Shown in pieces: positions 50,508-59,953 of a stretch of DNA of 64,000 nt. The notes beneath the pieces were generated by a model that had not been told where the DNA came from, searched no databases, and was given only the letters and a program-made list of their open reading frames with translations. A program made the translations under genes and the position numbers. The stretch comes from Segatella copri (GTDB lineage: Bacteria; Bacteroidota; Bacteroidia; Bacteroidales; Bacteroidaceae). Within the stretch, counting starts at the first letter, position 1. Every line of letters starts with the position of its first letter. Where the stretch lies: NCBI RefSeq assembly GCF_019127135.1, contig NZ_JAHOEA010000008.1, forward strand, positions 27,172 through 91,171, written 5' to 3'.

Positions 50508-52016
50508 ATGAAAAGACTTAAAGCGATTTTGATGCTCGTTGTTGCTCTGATGCTGATGTCATCGGCAACAATGAAGGCTCAGAACAAACGAGAGTTTCGT
50601 GGAGCTTGGATACAGTGTGTTAACGGGCAGTATCTGGGCAAGAGTACACAGCAGATCCAGGCGATGCTTACCAGACAGCTTGATGAACTGCAGAAGGATG
50701 GCGTGAATGCGATTATCTTTCAGGTTCGTGCCGAGTGTGATGCTCTGTATAAGAGCGATTTAGAGCCTTGGAGCAAGTTTCTTACGGGAGTGCAGGGAAA
50801 GGCTCCTTCTCCTTATTGGGATCCGTTGCAGTGGATGATAGAACAGTGTCATAATCGTGGCATGGAACTTCATGCATGGATTAATCCATATCGTGCCAAG
50901 CATAGCGTAACTTCTTATGAGCAGGTTTCGCCGAAAAATATCGTGAAGAGACGTCCTGATCTCTGTTTTCAGTATGGCAGGCAGACGTTGTTGAATCCTG
51001 GATTACAGGCTGCAGCCGACTATATTTGCGAGGTGGCTGTAGATATAGTAAGCCGATATGACGTTGATGGATTCCATATCGATGATTATTTCTATCCATA
51101 TCCTGAGGCTGGACGTCAGATTCCTGATCAGCAGCTCTACCGTCAGCAGTCTCGCGGCATGCGAAACATAGGTGATTGGCGCCGTGATAACGTGAGCCGG
51201 TTTGTAAAGCAGCTCAGCGAAACCATCCATGCCGTTAAGCCTTGGGTTAAGTTTGGTGTTTCTCCATTCGGAATCTACCGTAACAAGCGTACCGATCCTA
51301 ATGGTTCAGAAACCTTCGGCCTTCAGAATTATGATGATCTTTATGCTGATGTTTTGCTTTGGGTGAATAATGGCTGGATAGACTATTGTGTGCCTCAGAT
51401 TTATTGGGAGATAGGCAATCGTGCTGCTGATTACAAGACGCTCATTACCTGGTGGAACAAGCATGCTGGCAACCGCCCATTATATATAGGTGAAGATATT
51501 GAACGTACAGCCAAGTTTGCTGATCCTGCCAATCCGCGCAGTCATCAGTTGCCTGCCAAGCACCGCTTACATCAGCAGATGCGCAATGTGAAGGGCACTG
51601 TGCTCTGGTATGCGCAGACTGCTGCCGATAATGTAGGTAATATCGGACATACACTCCGTAACAATTATTGGAAGTATCCAGCATTGCCACCATCTATGCC
51701 TTTCCTTGATAATAAGGCACCAAAGGGGGTGAAGGGTGTCAAACTGATGTGGACCGAGAAGGGTCCGCTGCTGGTATGGAAGGCTCCTAGGGCAAGCAGG
51801 AAAAAGTGGGGCGATCAGGTGAACCGTTTCGCCATATACCGTTTTGAGAAAGGTGCTAAGGTAAATCTCTATGATGTTTCGGCACTCCAGGCAGTTACTT
51901 ATGATAATTTCTATCGCATTCCTTATGTGAGTGGTAAGAAATATGTATATGTTGTTACTGCTCTCGACCGCGTAGGAAATGAAAGTAAAGGTAAGAAAAA
52001 GAAAATATCTTTCTAA
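50508..52016 (+). CDS. GH10-like (GHL10/DUF187) glycosyl hydrolase
   Basis: 502 residues with a signal peptide (ILMLVVALMLMSSATMKAQ). The catalytic TIM barrel (about 28-340) starts REFRGAWIQCVNGQYLGKST and includes MELHAWINPYRAKHS, VDGFHIDDYFYPYPEAGRQI, WVKFGVSPFGIYRNKRTDP and DYCVPQIYWEIG. The C-terminal ~100 residues look like a fibronectin type III-like domain (PKGVKGVKLMWTEKGPLLVW). It is likely periplasmic or outer-membrane. Relatives act on peptidoglycan glycan strands; the substrate here is unknown. Confidence 0.87.
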   Translation: MKRLKAILMLVVALMLMSSATMKAQNKREFRGAWIQCVNGQYLGKSTQQIQAMLTRQLDELQKDGVNAIIFQVRAECDALYKSDLEPWSKFLTGVQGKAPSPYWDPLQWMIEQCHNRGMELHAWINPYRAKHSVTSYEQVSPKNIVKRRPDLCFQYGRQTLLNPGLQAAADYICEVAVDIVSRYDVDGFHIDDYFYPYPEAGRQIPDQQLYRQQSRGMRNIGDWRRDNVSRFVKQLSETIHAVKPWVKFGVSPFGIYRNKRTDPNGSETFGLQNYDDLYADVLLWVNNGWIDYCVPQIYWEIGNRAADYKTLITWWNKHAGNRPLYIGEDIERTAKFADPANPRSHQLPAKHRLHQQMRNVKGTVLWYAQTAADNVGNIGHTLRNNYWKYPALPPSMPFLDNKAPKGVKGVKLMWTEKGPLLVWKAPRASRKKWGDQVNRFAIYRFEKGAKVNLYDVSALQAVTYDNFYRIPYVSGKKYVYVVTALDRVGNESKGKKKKISF

Positions 52017-52039
52017 ATGGGTTAAGATGATATAAACAG

Positions 52040-52083
52040 AAAAACCGTTGTACTCGACTGGAGAGAGTGCAACGGTTTTTATT
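52040..52083. terminator. bidirectional terminator
   Basis: AAAAACCGTTG pairs with CAACGGTTTTT, with inner CTC/GAG pairs and T runs; it lies between convergent genes. Confidence 0.8.
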
Positions 52084-52126
52084 TGATGGGATGGGGGTAC
52101 AAGATAGCCCTTCCGTCCGTATCATT

Positions 52127-52576
52127 TTATTCTTTCAGCAGGTCGTTAAGGAAGTTGTCCAGATCGTTGTCCAGATTCTCCATCAAGTCACCACCTACGA
52201 TGATTGTATCATCGTCAGCAAGATAGAGCTCGCCAATATGCTCTTTATCGTCATCTTCGAGCACAAAGCTGTATGGCTTGAGGATGCCGAGATGATCTAT
52301 GATATCTGCCTGTTTGCGCAAAACATCGCGAAGCAGCTTTGCTACCTCGTCGTAGAAGTCTTCATCCTTGTTTTCTATCCATTGCTCAACAACGCAGCGG
52401 GTAATCTCGTTGTCATCGTCGTCAAATGCCAGGAGTTCGCCACTGTCTTGCGAAACCCTTACGTGGATGTCGGTCATTTGAGAAGTCTCGTCGTCAGATT
52501 CTGGCGCAGGGAACTTTTGAGCCACTTTTCTGATAAAGCGCTCTACTTGCATGATTGTTTGCTCTAATGTTTCCAT
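52127..52576 (-). CDS. acidic hypothetical protein
   Basis: 149 residues. METLEQTIMQVERFIRKVAQ is an amphipathic helix; the middle has ITRCVVEQWIENKDEDFYDE and FVLEDDDKEHIGELYLADDD. Rich in Asp/Glu, no signal peptide or membrane helix. It looks like a conserved small Bacteroidales protein of unknown role. It has its own promoter, TATCTTTG (52606-52599 on the minus strand). Confidence 0.65.
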   Translation of the reverse strand: METLEQTIMQVERFIRKVAQKFPAPESDDETSQMTDIHVRVSQDSGELLAFDDDDNEITRCVVEQWIENKDEDFYDEVAKLLRDVLRKQADIIDHLGILKPYSFVLEDDDKEHIGELYLADDDTIIVGGDLMENLDNDLDNFLNDLLKE

Positions 52577-52598
52577 ATCAATTCTTTAATAATCAATG

Positions 52599-52606
52599 CA
52601 AAGATA
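52599..52606 (-). promoter_or_regulatory. -7 box of the acidic protein gene
   Basis: Minus strand TATCTTTG, 22 nt before the ATG at 52576. Confidence 0.5.
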
Positions 52607-52762
52607 CATAAAATTTTGATTCCACCAAAAGAAGTTGCTAAAAAAAAGTGTTTTTGCTTTTAATTTGTTTTCAAATACCCCGATTTTTAGGGCATAGATA
52701 ACGTTTACGCTCCTTTTTCATATTTTCTTTTCGATTTTGTTTGCCATTTCTAAATAATGTAG

Positions 52763-52770
52763 TATCTTTG
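52763..52770 (+). promoter_or_regulatory. -7 box of the rseC-rnf operon
   Basis: TATCTTTG, 21 nt before the chosen rseC start at 52792; the only clear promoter in front of the operon. Confidence 0.55.
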
Positions 52771-52791
52771 CACTTGAATTGCAAAAATGCA

Positions 52792-53220
52792 ATGTCAACA
52801 TTACAAATGAACAATAAGATTAAACATTCTGGCATCGTAGAAAGCGTAGAAGAAGGTTGTGTGTGCGTTCGCATCGTACAGTCGTCAGCCTGCAGCGCTT
52901 GCAAGGTGGCTGCCCATTGTACGGCATCTGAATCGAAAGAGAAGATGATTGAGGTTCCTACCTCTGAGGCGTCTCTCTACCGCAAAGGCGACAGCGTAGT
53001 GGTGACGGCTGATTCGGCTGTAGGATTCAGAGCCAGTTTCTATGGCTATCTGTTGCCGTTGATACTGATGGTGATAGCTTTGGTCGGTGTACTGAAAGCT
53101 ACTCACTCTGAAGGAGCCGCAGCGCTCTCGGCATTGGGTATTCTCGTTCCATACTATGTGGTGCTCTACTTATTCAGAAACAAACTTAAAAACAAACTGA
53201 GCTTCTCTATTGAATCATAG
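52792..53220 (+). CDS. rseC: SoxR-reducing/RseC family protein
   Basis: 142 residues from ATG at 52792 (MSTLQMNNKIKHSGIVESVE); ATG at 52807 is also possible. CSACKVAAHC is the conserved Cys cluster of RseC/MucC. Two membrane helices follow (FYGYLLPLILMVIALVGVL and AALSALGILVPYYVVLYLF). In many bacteria this protein works with Rnf to reduce SoxR or tune envelope stress; here it heads the rnf operon, as often in Bacteroidales. Confidence 0.9.
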   Translation: MSTLQMNNKIKHSGIVESVEEGCVCVRIVQSSACSACKVAAHCTASESKEKMIEVPTSEASLYRKGDSVVVTADSAVGFRASFYGYLLPLILMVIALVGVLKATHSEGAAALSALGILVPYYVVLYLFRNKLKNKLSFSIES

Positions 53221-53304
53221 GGTACGTGATGTACTTCTGTAGTTTAAGTGGAGAACTCTTGTTTTAAAACAAAGAAAAAATAACAAAACAAAACACAAAC
53301 AATT

Positions 53305-54147
53305 ATGAATTTTATTTTGATTGCTGTCTTGGTTCTCGGAGCAATCGCGCTGATTGCAGCGTTGGTTCTCTTCGGTGTATCTAAGAAGTTTGCCGTCGAA
53401 GAAGACCCTCGTTTGGGCCAGGTAGGAGAGATTCTGCCAGGTGCCAACTGTGGTGGTTGCGGTTTTGCCGGATGTTCCGGTATGGCTGCAGCTCTGGTGA
53501 AGGGGGCTGATGCCGGTTCTATCGATGGACTGATGTGTCCGGTAGGTGGTGCTGACGTGATGGGCAAGGTAGCCGACCTTTTAGGTATGGCAGTAGCCAA
53601 TACCGAGCCAAAGGTGGCCGTGGTACGTTGTAATGGTACTTGCGAGAATCGTCCTCGCATTGCCGAGTATGATGGTTTGCACACTTGTGCAGCTATGAAT
53701 TCATGTGGTGCTGGCGAAACAGGCTGTGGATTCGGCTGTCTGGGTTGTGGCGATTGCGTGGCTGCCTGCCAGTTTGGCGCAATCTCTATCAATCCTGAAA
53801 CTGGCATTCCTGAGGTTGATGAAGAGAAGTGTACAGGTTGTGGTGCTTGTGCCAACGCTTGTCCACGTCACATCATCGAGCTCCGTAAGAAGGGTCCTAA
53901 GGGCCGTAGAGTTTATGTTCAGTGCGTAAACCACGACAAGGGCGCTGTTGCCAAGAAAGCTTGTAGCGTTGCTTGCATCGGATGCGGTAAGTGCCAGAAA
54001 GTCTGCAAGTTTGATGCTATTACGATAGAGAACAATGTGGCTTATGTTGACTTCAACAAGTGCCGCATGTGTACCAAGTGTGTTGACGAATGCCCAACCG
54101 GTGCTCTCGTAAAAGTTAATTTCCCAGTTAAGAAAAAGGAGGAATAA
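53305..54147 (+). CDS. rnfB: Rnf complex subunit B (ferredoxin-type)
   Basis: 280 residues. An N-terminal membrane anchor, then the CGGCGFAGC...C 4Fe-4S site (about 47-80) and ferredoxin-like clusters (CTGCGACANACP, CIGCGKCQKVCK, CRMCTKCVDECP). It passes electrons from reduced ferredoxin into the complex. It ends 2 nt before rnfC. Confidence 0.96.
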   Translation: MNFILIAVLVLGAIALIAALVLFGVSKKFAVEEDPRLGQVGEILPGANCGGCGFAGCSGMAAALVKGADAGSIDGLMCPVGGADVMGKVADLLGMAVANTEPKVAVVRCNGTCENRPRIAEYDGLHTCAAMNSCGAGETGCGFGCLGCGDCVAACQFGAISINPETGIPEVDEEKCTGCGACANACPRHIIELRKKGPKGRRVYVQCVNHDKGAVAKKACSVACIGCGKCQKVCKFDAITIENNVAYVDFNKCRMCTKCVDECPTGALVKVNFPVKKKEE

Positions 54148-54149
54148 TC

Positions 54150-55502
54150 ATGAATTTGAGAACTTTTAGAATTGGTGGAGTTCACCCAGAAGAGAATAAG
54201 ATTACTGCCGAGATGGCTACTCAGGTAGCTCCTCTCCCTAAGCAGGCTATTTTTCCACTTGGTCAGCACATCGGTGCTCCTGCCAAGCCTGTAGTTGCCA
54301 AGGGCGACAAGGTGAAGGTGGGAACACTCATCGCTGAGGCTGGTGGCTTTGTGAGTGCTCCTATTTACAGTTCCGTATCAGGAACCGTGTTCAAGGTAGA
54401 TACATCTATTGATGCTACCGGTTATCGTAAGCCTTGTATTATTATTAATGTAGAAGGCGATGAGTGGGAGGAGAGTATCGACCGCTCTGAGAAACTCGAA
54501 ACGCTTGAGGCTCATTCCGACCTCACTCCTGAGGAAATCGTAAACCGCATCAAGGTGGCTGGTGTGACAGGTATGGGTGGTGCCGGTTTCCCAACCTTCA
54601 TCAAGCTTTGTCCTCCTCCTGGAGCCAAGGCAGAGTGCGTGATTATCAACGGTGTAGAGTGTGAGCCTTATATCACAGCCGATTATCGTCTGATGATGGA
54701 GCATGCTGATGAGATTCTCGTTGGCTTGAACCTTCTGATGAAGGCGGCTAAGGTAGAGAAGGGCTACATCGGTATCGAGGATAACAAACCTGCTGCCATC
54801 AAACTCTTCGAGGAGAAGACAGCCAATGATTCTCGTATCGAGATTGTTCCTCTTGCCAAGAAATATCCACAGGGTGGTGAGAAGCAGTTGGTAGATGCGG
54901 TTATCCGCCGCCAGGTTCCTGCTCCTCCAGCTATTCCTGTCAACGTTGGAGCAATTGTTCAGAATGTAGGTACTGCCTTTGCTGTTTATCAGGCAGTTAT
55001 GAAGAACAAACCTCTCTTCGAACGCTATACTACCGTTACCGGTAAGCAGGTGAAGAATCCAGGCAACTTCCTCGTGCGTATGGGAACTCCATTCTCTCAG
55101 ATGATAGAGAACTGCGGAGGTTTGCCAGAGGGCGACAACAAGGTATTGGCAGGTGGTCCGATGATGGGTAAGGCTGTAATCAGCCTCGACGTACCTGTAA
55201 CCAAGGGAACCAACTCCATCACCGTATTGACCGATGCTGATGCTCATCGCAAGAAGGCTCAGCCATGTATCCGTTGTGCCAAGTGTGTGGAAGCCTGCCC
55301 AATGGGTCTGGAGCCATACTTGCTCGCTACCTTGAGCGTAGTGAAGGATTATGAGCGCCTTGAGGCAGAAGAGGTAACATCCTGCATAGCCTGCGGTTCA
55401 TGCCAGTTCACCTGTCCTTCACATCGTCCTATCCTCGATAATATTATCAATGGTAAGGGTGCGGTAATGGGCATTATCAGAGCTCGCAACGCTAAGAAGT
55501 AA
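54150..55502 (+). CDS. rnfC: Rnf complex subunit C (NADH-binding)
   Basis: 450 residues. The N-terminal barrel-sandwich domain (PLPKQAIFPLGQHIGAPAKP) and the NADH/FMN domain (KVAGVTGMGGAGFPTFIKL) are like NuoF. C-terminal 4Fe-4S motifs CIRCAKCVEACP and CIACGSCQFTCP. Exchanges electrons with NAD+ at the membrane surface. Confidence 0.97.
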   Translation: MNLRTFRIGGVHPEENKITAEMATQVAPLPKQAIFPLGQHIGAPAKPVVAKGDKVKVGTLIAEAGGFVSAPIYSSVSGTVFKVDTSIDATGYRKPCIIINVEGDEWEESIDRSEKLETLEAHSDLTPEEIVNRIKVAGVTGMGGAGFPTFIKLCPPPGAKAECVIINGVECEPYITADYRLMMEHADEILVGLNLLMKAAKVEKGYIGIEDNKPAAIKLFEEKTANDSRIEIVPLAKKYPQGGEKQLVDAVIRRQVPAPPAIPVNVGAIVQNVGTAFAVYQAVMKNKPLFERYTTVTGKQVKNPGNFLVRMGTPFSQMIENCGGLPEGDNKVLAGGPMMGKAVISLDVPVTKGTNSITVLTDADAHRKKAQPCIRCAKCVEACPMGLEPYLLATLSVVKDYERLEAEEVTSCIACGSCQFTCPSHRPILDNIINGKGAVMGIIRARNAKK

Positions 55503-55572
55503 TCCCTTTTATCAAAAGAAGAGATACTTCAATCAAGAGAAATTTCATTGACGAAAGAATTTAAAAGAAAAA

Positions 55573-56574
55573 ATGAGTAAATTAATCGTTTCATTATCGC
55601 CACACGCTCATGGAAATGAGAGCGTAGAGAAGAACATGTACGGAGTGATTATCGCTCTTGTGCCTGCCATCCTCGCTTCTTTCTATTTCTTCGGCTTGGG
55701 TTCAGCAGTCGTACTGCTCACCTCTGTGGCAGCCTGCGTCTTCTTTGAGTGGGCAATTACAAAATATCTCCTGAAGGAGGAGACCAGCTTGCTCGATGGT
55801 TCTGCCATCATCACCGGTCTTTTGCTCGGCATGAACTTGCCAAGTAACCTTCCTCTCTGGATCATCATCATCGGTGCCTTGTTTGCCATCGGTGTAGGTA
55901 AGATGAGCTTCGGCGGTTTGGGTAACAATCCTTTCAATCCTGCGCTGGTTGGACGTTGCTTCCTGCTCGTCAGCTTCCCTGCCCAGATGACTTCATGGCC
56001 TGTTGCCGGACAGATGCTCAGCTATACAGATGCAACAACGGGTGCTACTCCGCTGGCTATCATGAAGACAGCCATCAAGACGGGCGATGCTTCTGTTCTC
56101 AACCAGTTGCCTGATGCGATGAGCATGCTCTTCGGTGCTACAGGCGATACTTTCGGTGCCGGAACTACCGGTGAGGTTTGTGCCGTTGCGCTCTTGCTCG
56201 GTTTGGCTTACATGCTCTGGAAGAAAATCATCACCTGGCATATTCCTGTCAGCATCATCGCTACCGTATTCGTATTCAGCGGTTTGATGCATTTGGCTAA
56301 TCCTGTTTATGCCAATCCTTTTGCAGTCATCTTCAGCGGTGGTCTGATGCTCGGTGCCATCTTCATGGCTACTGATTATGTAACCTCTCCAATGACTCAC
56401 AAGGGCATGCTTATCTATGGTGTATGCATCGGTCTGCTGACCATCATCATCCGTAACTGGGGTAGCTATCCTGAAGGTATGTCGTTCGCCATTCTTATCA
56501 TGAATGCGTTCACACCTCTTATTAACACATACGTTAAACCAAAGCGCTTCGGTGAGAAGCCTGCTAAGAAATAA
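55573..56574 (+). CDS. rnfD: Rnf complex subunit D (flavinylated membrane subunit)
   Basis: 333 residues, about 9-10 membrane helices. The covalent FMN site is TGATP (Thr159) after YTDAT. The block GGLGNNPFNPALVGR is conserved. It forms part of the ion-pumping core. It is followed by rnfG with the ribosome-binding site overlapping its stop. Confidence 0.96.
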   Translation: MSKLIVSLSPHAHGNESVEKNMYGVIIALVPAILASFYFFGLGSAVVLLTSVAACVFFEWAITKYLLKEETSLLDGSAIITGLLLGMNLPSNLPLWIIIIGALFAIGVGKMSFGGLGNNPFNPALVGRCFLLVSFPAQMTSWPVAGQMLSYTDATTGATPLAIMKTAIKTGDASVLNQLPDAMSMLFGATGDTFGAGTTGEVCAVALLLGLAYMLWKKIITWHIPVSIIATVFVFSGLMHLANPVYANPFAVIFSGGLMLGAIFMATDYVTSPMTHKGMLIYGVCIGLLTIIIRNWGSYPEGMSFAILIMNAFTPLINTYVKPKRFGEKPAKK

Positions 56575-56587
56575 GGAGGACAGAGAC

Positions 56588-57262
56588 ATGCAGAAATTAG
56601 AATCATCATTAAAGAACATGGTGCTTGTGCTGGTGGGCGTTGCGCTCATCGTAGGTGCTGTTCTTGCATATATCAATCATCTTACATCTGGTCCTATCGC
56701 CGAGAAGGCTGCACAGAGTCTGGCTGCCGGTATTAAGAGTGTGATGGGTACAGAAGAACTCCAGGTGGCTGAGCCTGAAGAGGTAAAGCAGGAGTTTGGC
56801 GGTAAGGAATTCACTTTCACCATCCACAAGTGCTCTGACAAGAGCGGCAAGCAGCTGGGTGCTGCCGTAGAGAGTACAACCGGTGGTTTCGGTGGCGATC
56901 TGAAGGTGCTCGTAGGCTTCGATACTGAGGGCAAGATTATGGGTTATACTGTGCTTCAGGCTTCAGAAACTCCAGGTTTGGGTGCCAAGGCTGCTACCTG
57001 GTTCCAGAAGGACGGAAAGGGTAGCATCATCGGTAAGACTCCAAAGGATGGCGACCTCCACGTATCTAAGGACGATAAGAGTGGCAATGCAGTAGATGCC
57101 ATCACTGCTTCTACCATTACCAGCCGCGCCTTCCTCAAGGCTATCAACCAGGCTTATGCCGTTTATGCCAAGAAGGATGTTGACGGCGAGAGCGGTGCAT
57201 CTCAGAAAGCAGATGCAGAGAGTGGTGCATCTAAAGTTGAACATAACGAAAAGAAAGGATAA
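56588..57262 (+). CDS. rnfG: Rnf complex subunit G (flavinylated periplasmic subunit)
   Basis: 224 residues from MQKLESSLKNMVLVLVGVAL, chosen because AAGGAGG overlaps the rnfD stop; an earlier in-frame ATG lies inside rnfD. One membrane helix, then the FMN domain with the flavinylation motif DAITASTITS (Thr176). The last ~20 residues (GESGASQKADAESGASKVEH) form an extra two-copy polar tail. Confidence 0.94.
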   Translation: MQKLESSLKNMVLVLVGVALIVGAVLAYINHLTSGPIAEKAAQSLAAGIKSVMGTEELQVAEPEEVKQEFGGKEFTFTIHKCSDKSGKQLGAAVESTTGGFGGDLKVLVGFDTEGKIMGYTVLQASETPGLGAKAATWFQKDGKGSIIGKTPKDGDLHVSKDDKSGNAVDAITASTITSRAFLKAINQAYAVYAKKDVDGESGASQKADAESGASKVEHNEKKG

Positions 57263-57268
57263 ACCGAT

Positions 57269-57853
57269 ATGAGTAATGTTAAGATTTTGATGAACGGACT
57301 CATCAAGGAGAATCCAACCTTCGTGTTGCTTCTCGGTATGTGTCCTACTTTGGCTACAACAACCAGCGCCATCAATGGTCTCTCTATGGGATTGGCTACC
57401 ATGGCGGTGCTGATCTGTACCAACTTTGTTATCTCCTGTATCAAGAAGATTACACCCGATATGGTTCGCATCCCTGTGTTTATCGTAGTGATTGCAGCCT
57501 TCGTTACTATCCTTCAGATGGTGATGAGCGCTTATGCTCCTGACAGCATCAACCAGGCATTGGGTATTTATATTCCGCTGATTGTAGTAAACTGTATTAT
57601 TCTGGGTCGTGCAGAGAGTTTCGCTGCCAAGAATTCTCCGGTTGCCAGTCTGTTTGATGGCATTGGTTGCGGTTTGGGTTTCACGCTCGGTCTTACCATT
57701 CTCGGTAGTGCCCGTGAGATTCTCGGTGCCGGAAGCGTATTCGGAATCACCCTGTTGCCAGAGACCACCAACATTCTGGTGTTCATTCTGCCTCCTGGAG
57801 CGTTCCTCACATTGGGATACATTATTGCTATATTTAATAAGGTTAAGAAATAG
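57269..57853 (+). CDS. rnfE: Rnf complex subunit E
   Basis: 194 residues, six membrane helices. [20 protein letters not shown] and [17 protein letters not shown] are typical. With RnfA it forms the inverted-repeat membrane pair that carries ions and a 2Fe-2S cluster. It starts 6 nt after rnfG. Confidence 0.96.
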   Translation: MSNVKILMNGLIKENPTFVLLLGMCPTLATTTSAINGLSMGLATMAVLICTNFVISCIKKITPDMVRIPVFIVVIAAFVTILQMVMSAYAPDSINQALGIYIPLIVVNCIILGRAESFAAKNSPVASLFDGIGCGLGFTLGLTILGSAREILGAGSVFGITLLPETTNILVFILPPGAFLTLGYIIAIFNKVKK

Positions 57854-57858
57854 AAATT

Positions 57859-58461
57859 ATGGAATATTTATTGATATTTATCTCTGCGATATTCGTCAAC
57901 AACATCGTCTTGTCGCAGTTCCTCGGTATTTGTCCGTTCCTGGGCGTATCGAAGAAAGTTGATACAGCCATCGGAATGGGTGGTGCCATCGCCTTTGTCT
58001 TGACCCTGGCAACCATCATTACCTGGTGTGTTCAGAAGTATGTGCTCGATCCGTTCGGCTTGCAATATCTCCAGACCTTGGCTTTCATCCTCGTGATTGC
58101 AGCCTTGGTTCAGATGGTAGAGATTATCCTGAAGAAGGTTTCTCCTGCGCTTTATCAGGCGCTCGGTATTTTCCTTCCGCTCATTACCACCAACTGTGCC
58201 GTTCTCGGTGTAGCCATCCTGGTGATTCAGAAGGATTACAATCTCCTTGAGAGCGTGGTTTACGCCTTCTCTACCGCTCTCGGTTTTGCCCTGGCGCTTA
58301 TCGTTTTCGCCGGCATTCGCGAACAGCAGGCTTTGGTCCGTATTCCTAAAGGCATGCAGGGCGTAGCTATCGTCATGGTAACTGCAGCGCTTCTCAGCCT
58401 TGCCTTCATGGGATTCTCGGGCGTAGATGGCGGTTTGAAATCGCTCTTCGGATTGGAGTAA
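57859..58461 (+). CDS. rnfA: Rnf complex subunit A
   Basis: 200 residues, six membrane helices. [20 protein letters not shown] and [13 protein letters not shown] are the paired Cys loops that hold the 2Fe-2S cluster with RnfE. Last gene of rseC-rnfBCDGEA; all six Rnf subunits are present. Confidence 0.96.
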   Translation: MEYLLIFISAIFVNNIVLSQFLGICPFLGVSKKVDTAIGMGGAIAFVLTLATIITWCVQKYVLDPFGLQYLQTLAFILVIAALVQMVEIILKKVSPALYQALGIFLPLITTNCAVLGVAILVIQKDYNLLESVVYAFSTALGFALALIVFAGIREQQALVRIPKGMQGVAIVMVTAALLSLAFMGFSGVDGGLKSLFGLE

Positions 58462-58489
58462 TTCTTTTACTTAAAGTTGATAAAATAAT

Positions 58490-58536
58490 AATGGGAATTT
58501 GCGAACGGTGTAACCCGATGCAAATTCCCATTTTCT
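58490..58536 (+). terminator. terminator of the rnf operon
   Basis: AATGGGAATTTGC pairs perfectly with GCAAATTCCCATT (13 bp) around a 17-nt loop, then TTT. Confidence 0.85.
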
Positions 58537-58537
58537 G

Positions 58538-58650
58538 TACTTGATTTTTCTTACTCTCTTACCTGAGGTACTTGTTTTCTTAACTCTCTTACTTGAGGTC
58601 TTGATTTTTAACTCTCTGTTTTATAAACTTGAAATTATAACTCTTTCTGT
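58538..58650. repeat. about four degenerate copies of a 28-30-bp repeat
   Basis: ACTCTCT or a variant starts at 58553, 58583, 58611 and 58640, each with an upstream CTTG.TTTT. The copies decay from left to right. Confidence 0.65.
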
Positions 58651-58653
58651 TTC

Positions 58654-59637
58654 TTATCTTCTGTGTCCGAAGCTTCCACCGCCATTGCTCTTGCTAGGTG
58701 TAGAAGAGCGAGGGGTGAAACCGCCACCTGTAGAACGGTTGCCGGAACCGCTGCTGAATGAACGGCTCATGCTGCTGCCGCTTCGGTTTCCACCGAAAAT
58801 ATTGCTTCTTCCGCTTCCGAAGCTGCTGTTGCTCTGGCGGCTGCTGTTTCCGAAACCACGGTTGTTGCTAGTGCTGCTGTTGCTGCTTCCGAAACCACGG
58901 TTAGGGCGACTGTTGCTGTTGTTGCTTCCGAAACCGCCATTGTTCTGTGGTCGGTCGTTGTTATTTCCGAAGCCTCCGTACTGAGGGCGGCTGCTGTTTC
59001 CGAAGCCAGCGTTGTTGTTAGGGCGGCTTGCATTACCGAAACCACGGTTTGGGTTCATCTGAGGTCTGTTCTCGCGGTTCATGTTGCCGAATGATCTTCC
59101 TCTGCCGTAATCACCACGGTTGAATCCGTCTCTCATACCTACTCTAGGATGTCCACCAGGGTGAGGTCCGCCGAAACTTCTTCCGTAATACCAGCTTCTG
59201 TTTCCGTTTACTCTCCAGCTATGACCTCCACGGTAAGAAACGTAGAAGTGAGGGCGACCGAAGTAGAAGTAGTCGCGGCGAGGATAGCGGGCGTAGATGC
59301 CGAAGTGCCAGTAACCTGCGTTCCAGTAGAGCGGACGGTAGAAGTAGGTGGCATTGATATATGTTCTATACTGCCAGTCGAGCAGGATGTAGCTCAAATC
59401 CATGTTGCGCTGGCGCCAGTAAGCACCATAGAGGTCATCGTATGTATCTACACTCATCAGGTAGTCGAGGTTTACCTCGTAAGCTGCCTCATACTGGTCT
59501 TCCGTAAGATTGAGCTCGTAAGCCATCTTGTCTGTCAGGAAGAGAGCCTGCTGTCTTGCCTGCTCATAACTCATTGCAGAAGCGGTAGTGAATGTCATCA
59601 TGAACATGGCTACCAGAGCTATTATCATTCGTTTCAT
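58654..59637 (-). CDS. exported Gly/Asn/Ser/Arg-rich protein
   Basis: 327 residues with a signal peptide (MIIALVAMFMMTFTTASAM). Residues 22-110 hold a conserved helical part (YEQARQQALFLTDKMAYELN then LTEDQYEAAYEVNLDYL) and a Tyr/Trp/Arg-rich part (YFYRPLYWNAGYWHFGIYAR). From about 150 on it is low complexity with repeated RGFGN/GFGNSSRP units and a Ser/Gly tail. The N-terminal part resembles conserved Bacteroidales exported proteins; the tail is likely disordered. The function is unknown. Confidence 0.75.
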   Translation of the reverse strand: MKRMIIALVAMFMMTFTTASAMSYEQARQQALFLTDKMAYELNLTEDQYEAAYEVNLDYLMSVDTYDDLYGAYWRQRNMDLSYILLDWQYRTYINATYFYRPLYWNAGYWHFGIYARYPRRDYFYFGRPHFYVSYRGGHSWRVNGNRSWYYGRSFGGPHPGGHPRVGMRDGFNRGDYGRGRSFGNMNRENRPQMNPNRGFGNASRPNNNAGFGNSSRPQYGGFGNNNDRPQNNGGFGSNNSNSRPNRGFGSSNSSTSNNRGFGNSSRQSNSSFGSGRSNIFGGNRSGSSMSRSFSSGSGNRSTGGGFTPRSSTPSKSNGGGSFGHRR

Positions 59638-59684
59638 AATCGTATATTTTTTAATTGTTATACTTCATGTTTCTTTTTCTGGTG

Positions 59685-59875
59685 CAAAGATACGATGTTT
59701 TTTGTTCCCTCGGGCGGGATTTCCCCTAAAGGGGTGGGGGAAAATCCCTACTTCTTTATTTTGTGCCTGCGCAGTTCTATATATAATAAGGTATAGAACC
59801 GGAGTGGAGCGTAAAGGTTTGCGTGAAGATTTTCGCTGTTTTTGGAACAATCAAACGAAATATTTACTACCTTTG
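59685..59875. promoter_or_regulatory. divergent promoters of the Gly/Asn-rich gene and uxaB
   Basis: Minus strand TATCTTTG (59692-59685) faces the Gly/Asn-rich gene. Plus strand TACCTTTG (59868-59875) gives a uxaB leader of about 75 nt. The gap 59638-59953 holds no other gene. Confidence 0.55.
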
Positions 59876-59953
59876 CACTCAGAAAAAACAATCTGATGAA
59901 TAGATTGTAATTTAAAGCGAAAAGTAAAATAATAAATATAAAATAAACAAATC

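Noticed and set aside
54378..55247. 289-codon minus-strand open frame
   Set aside because: Antisense to rnfC; no signals.
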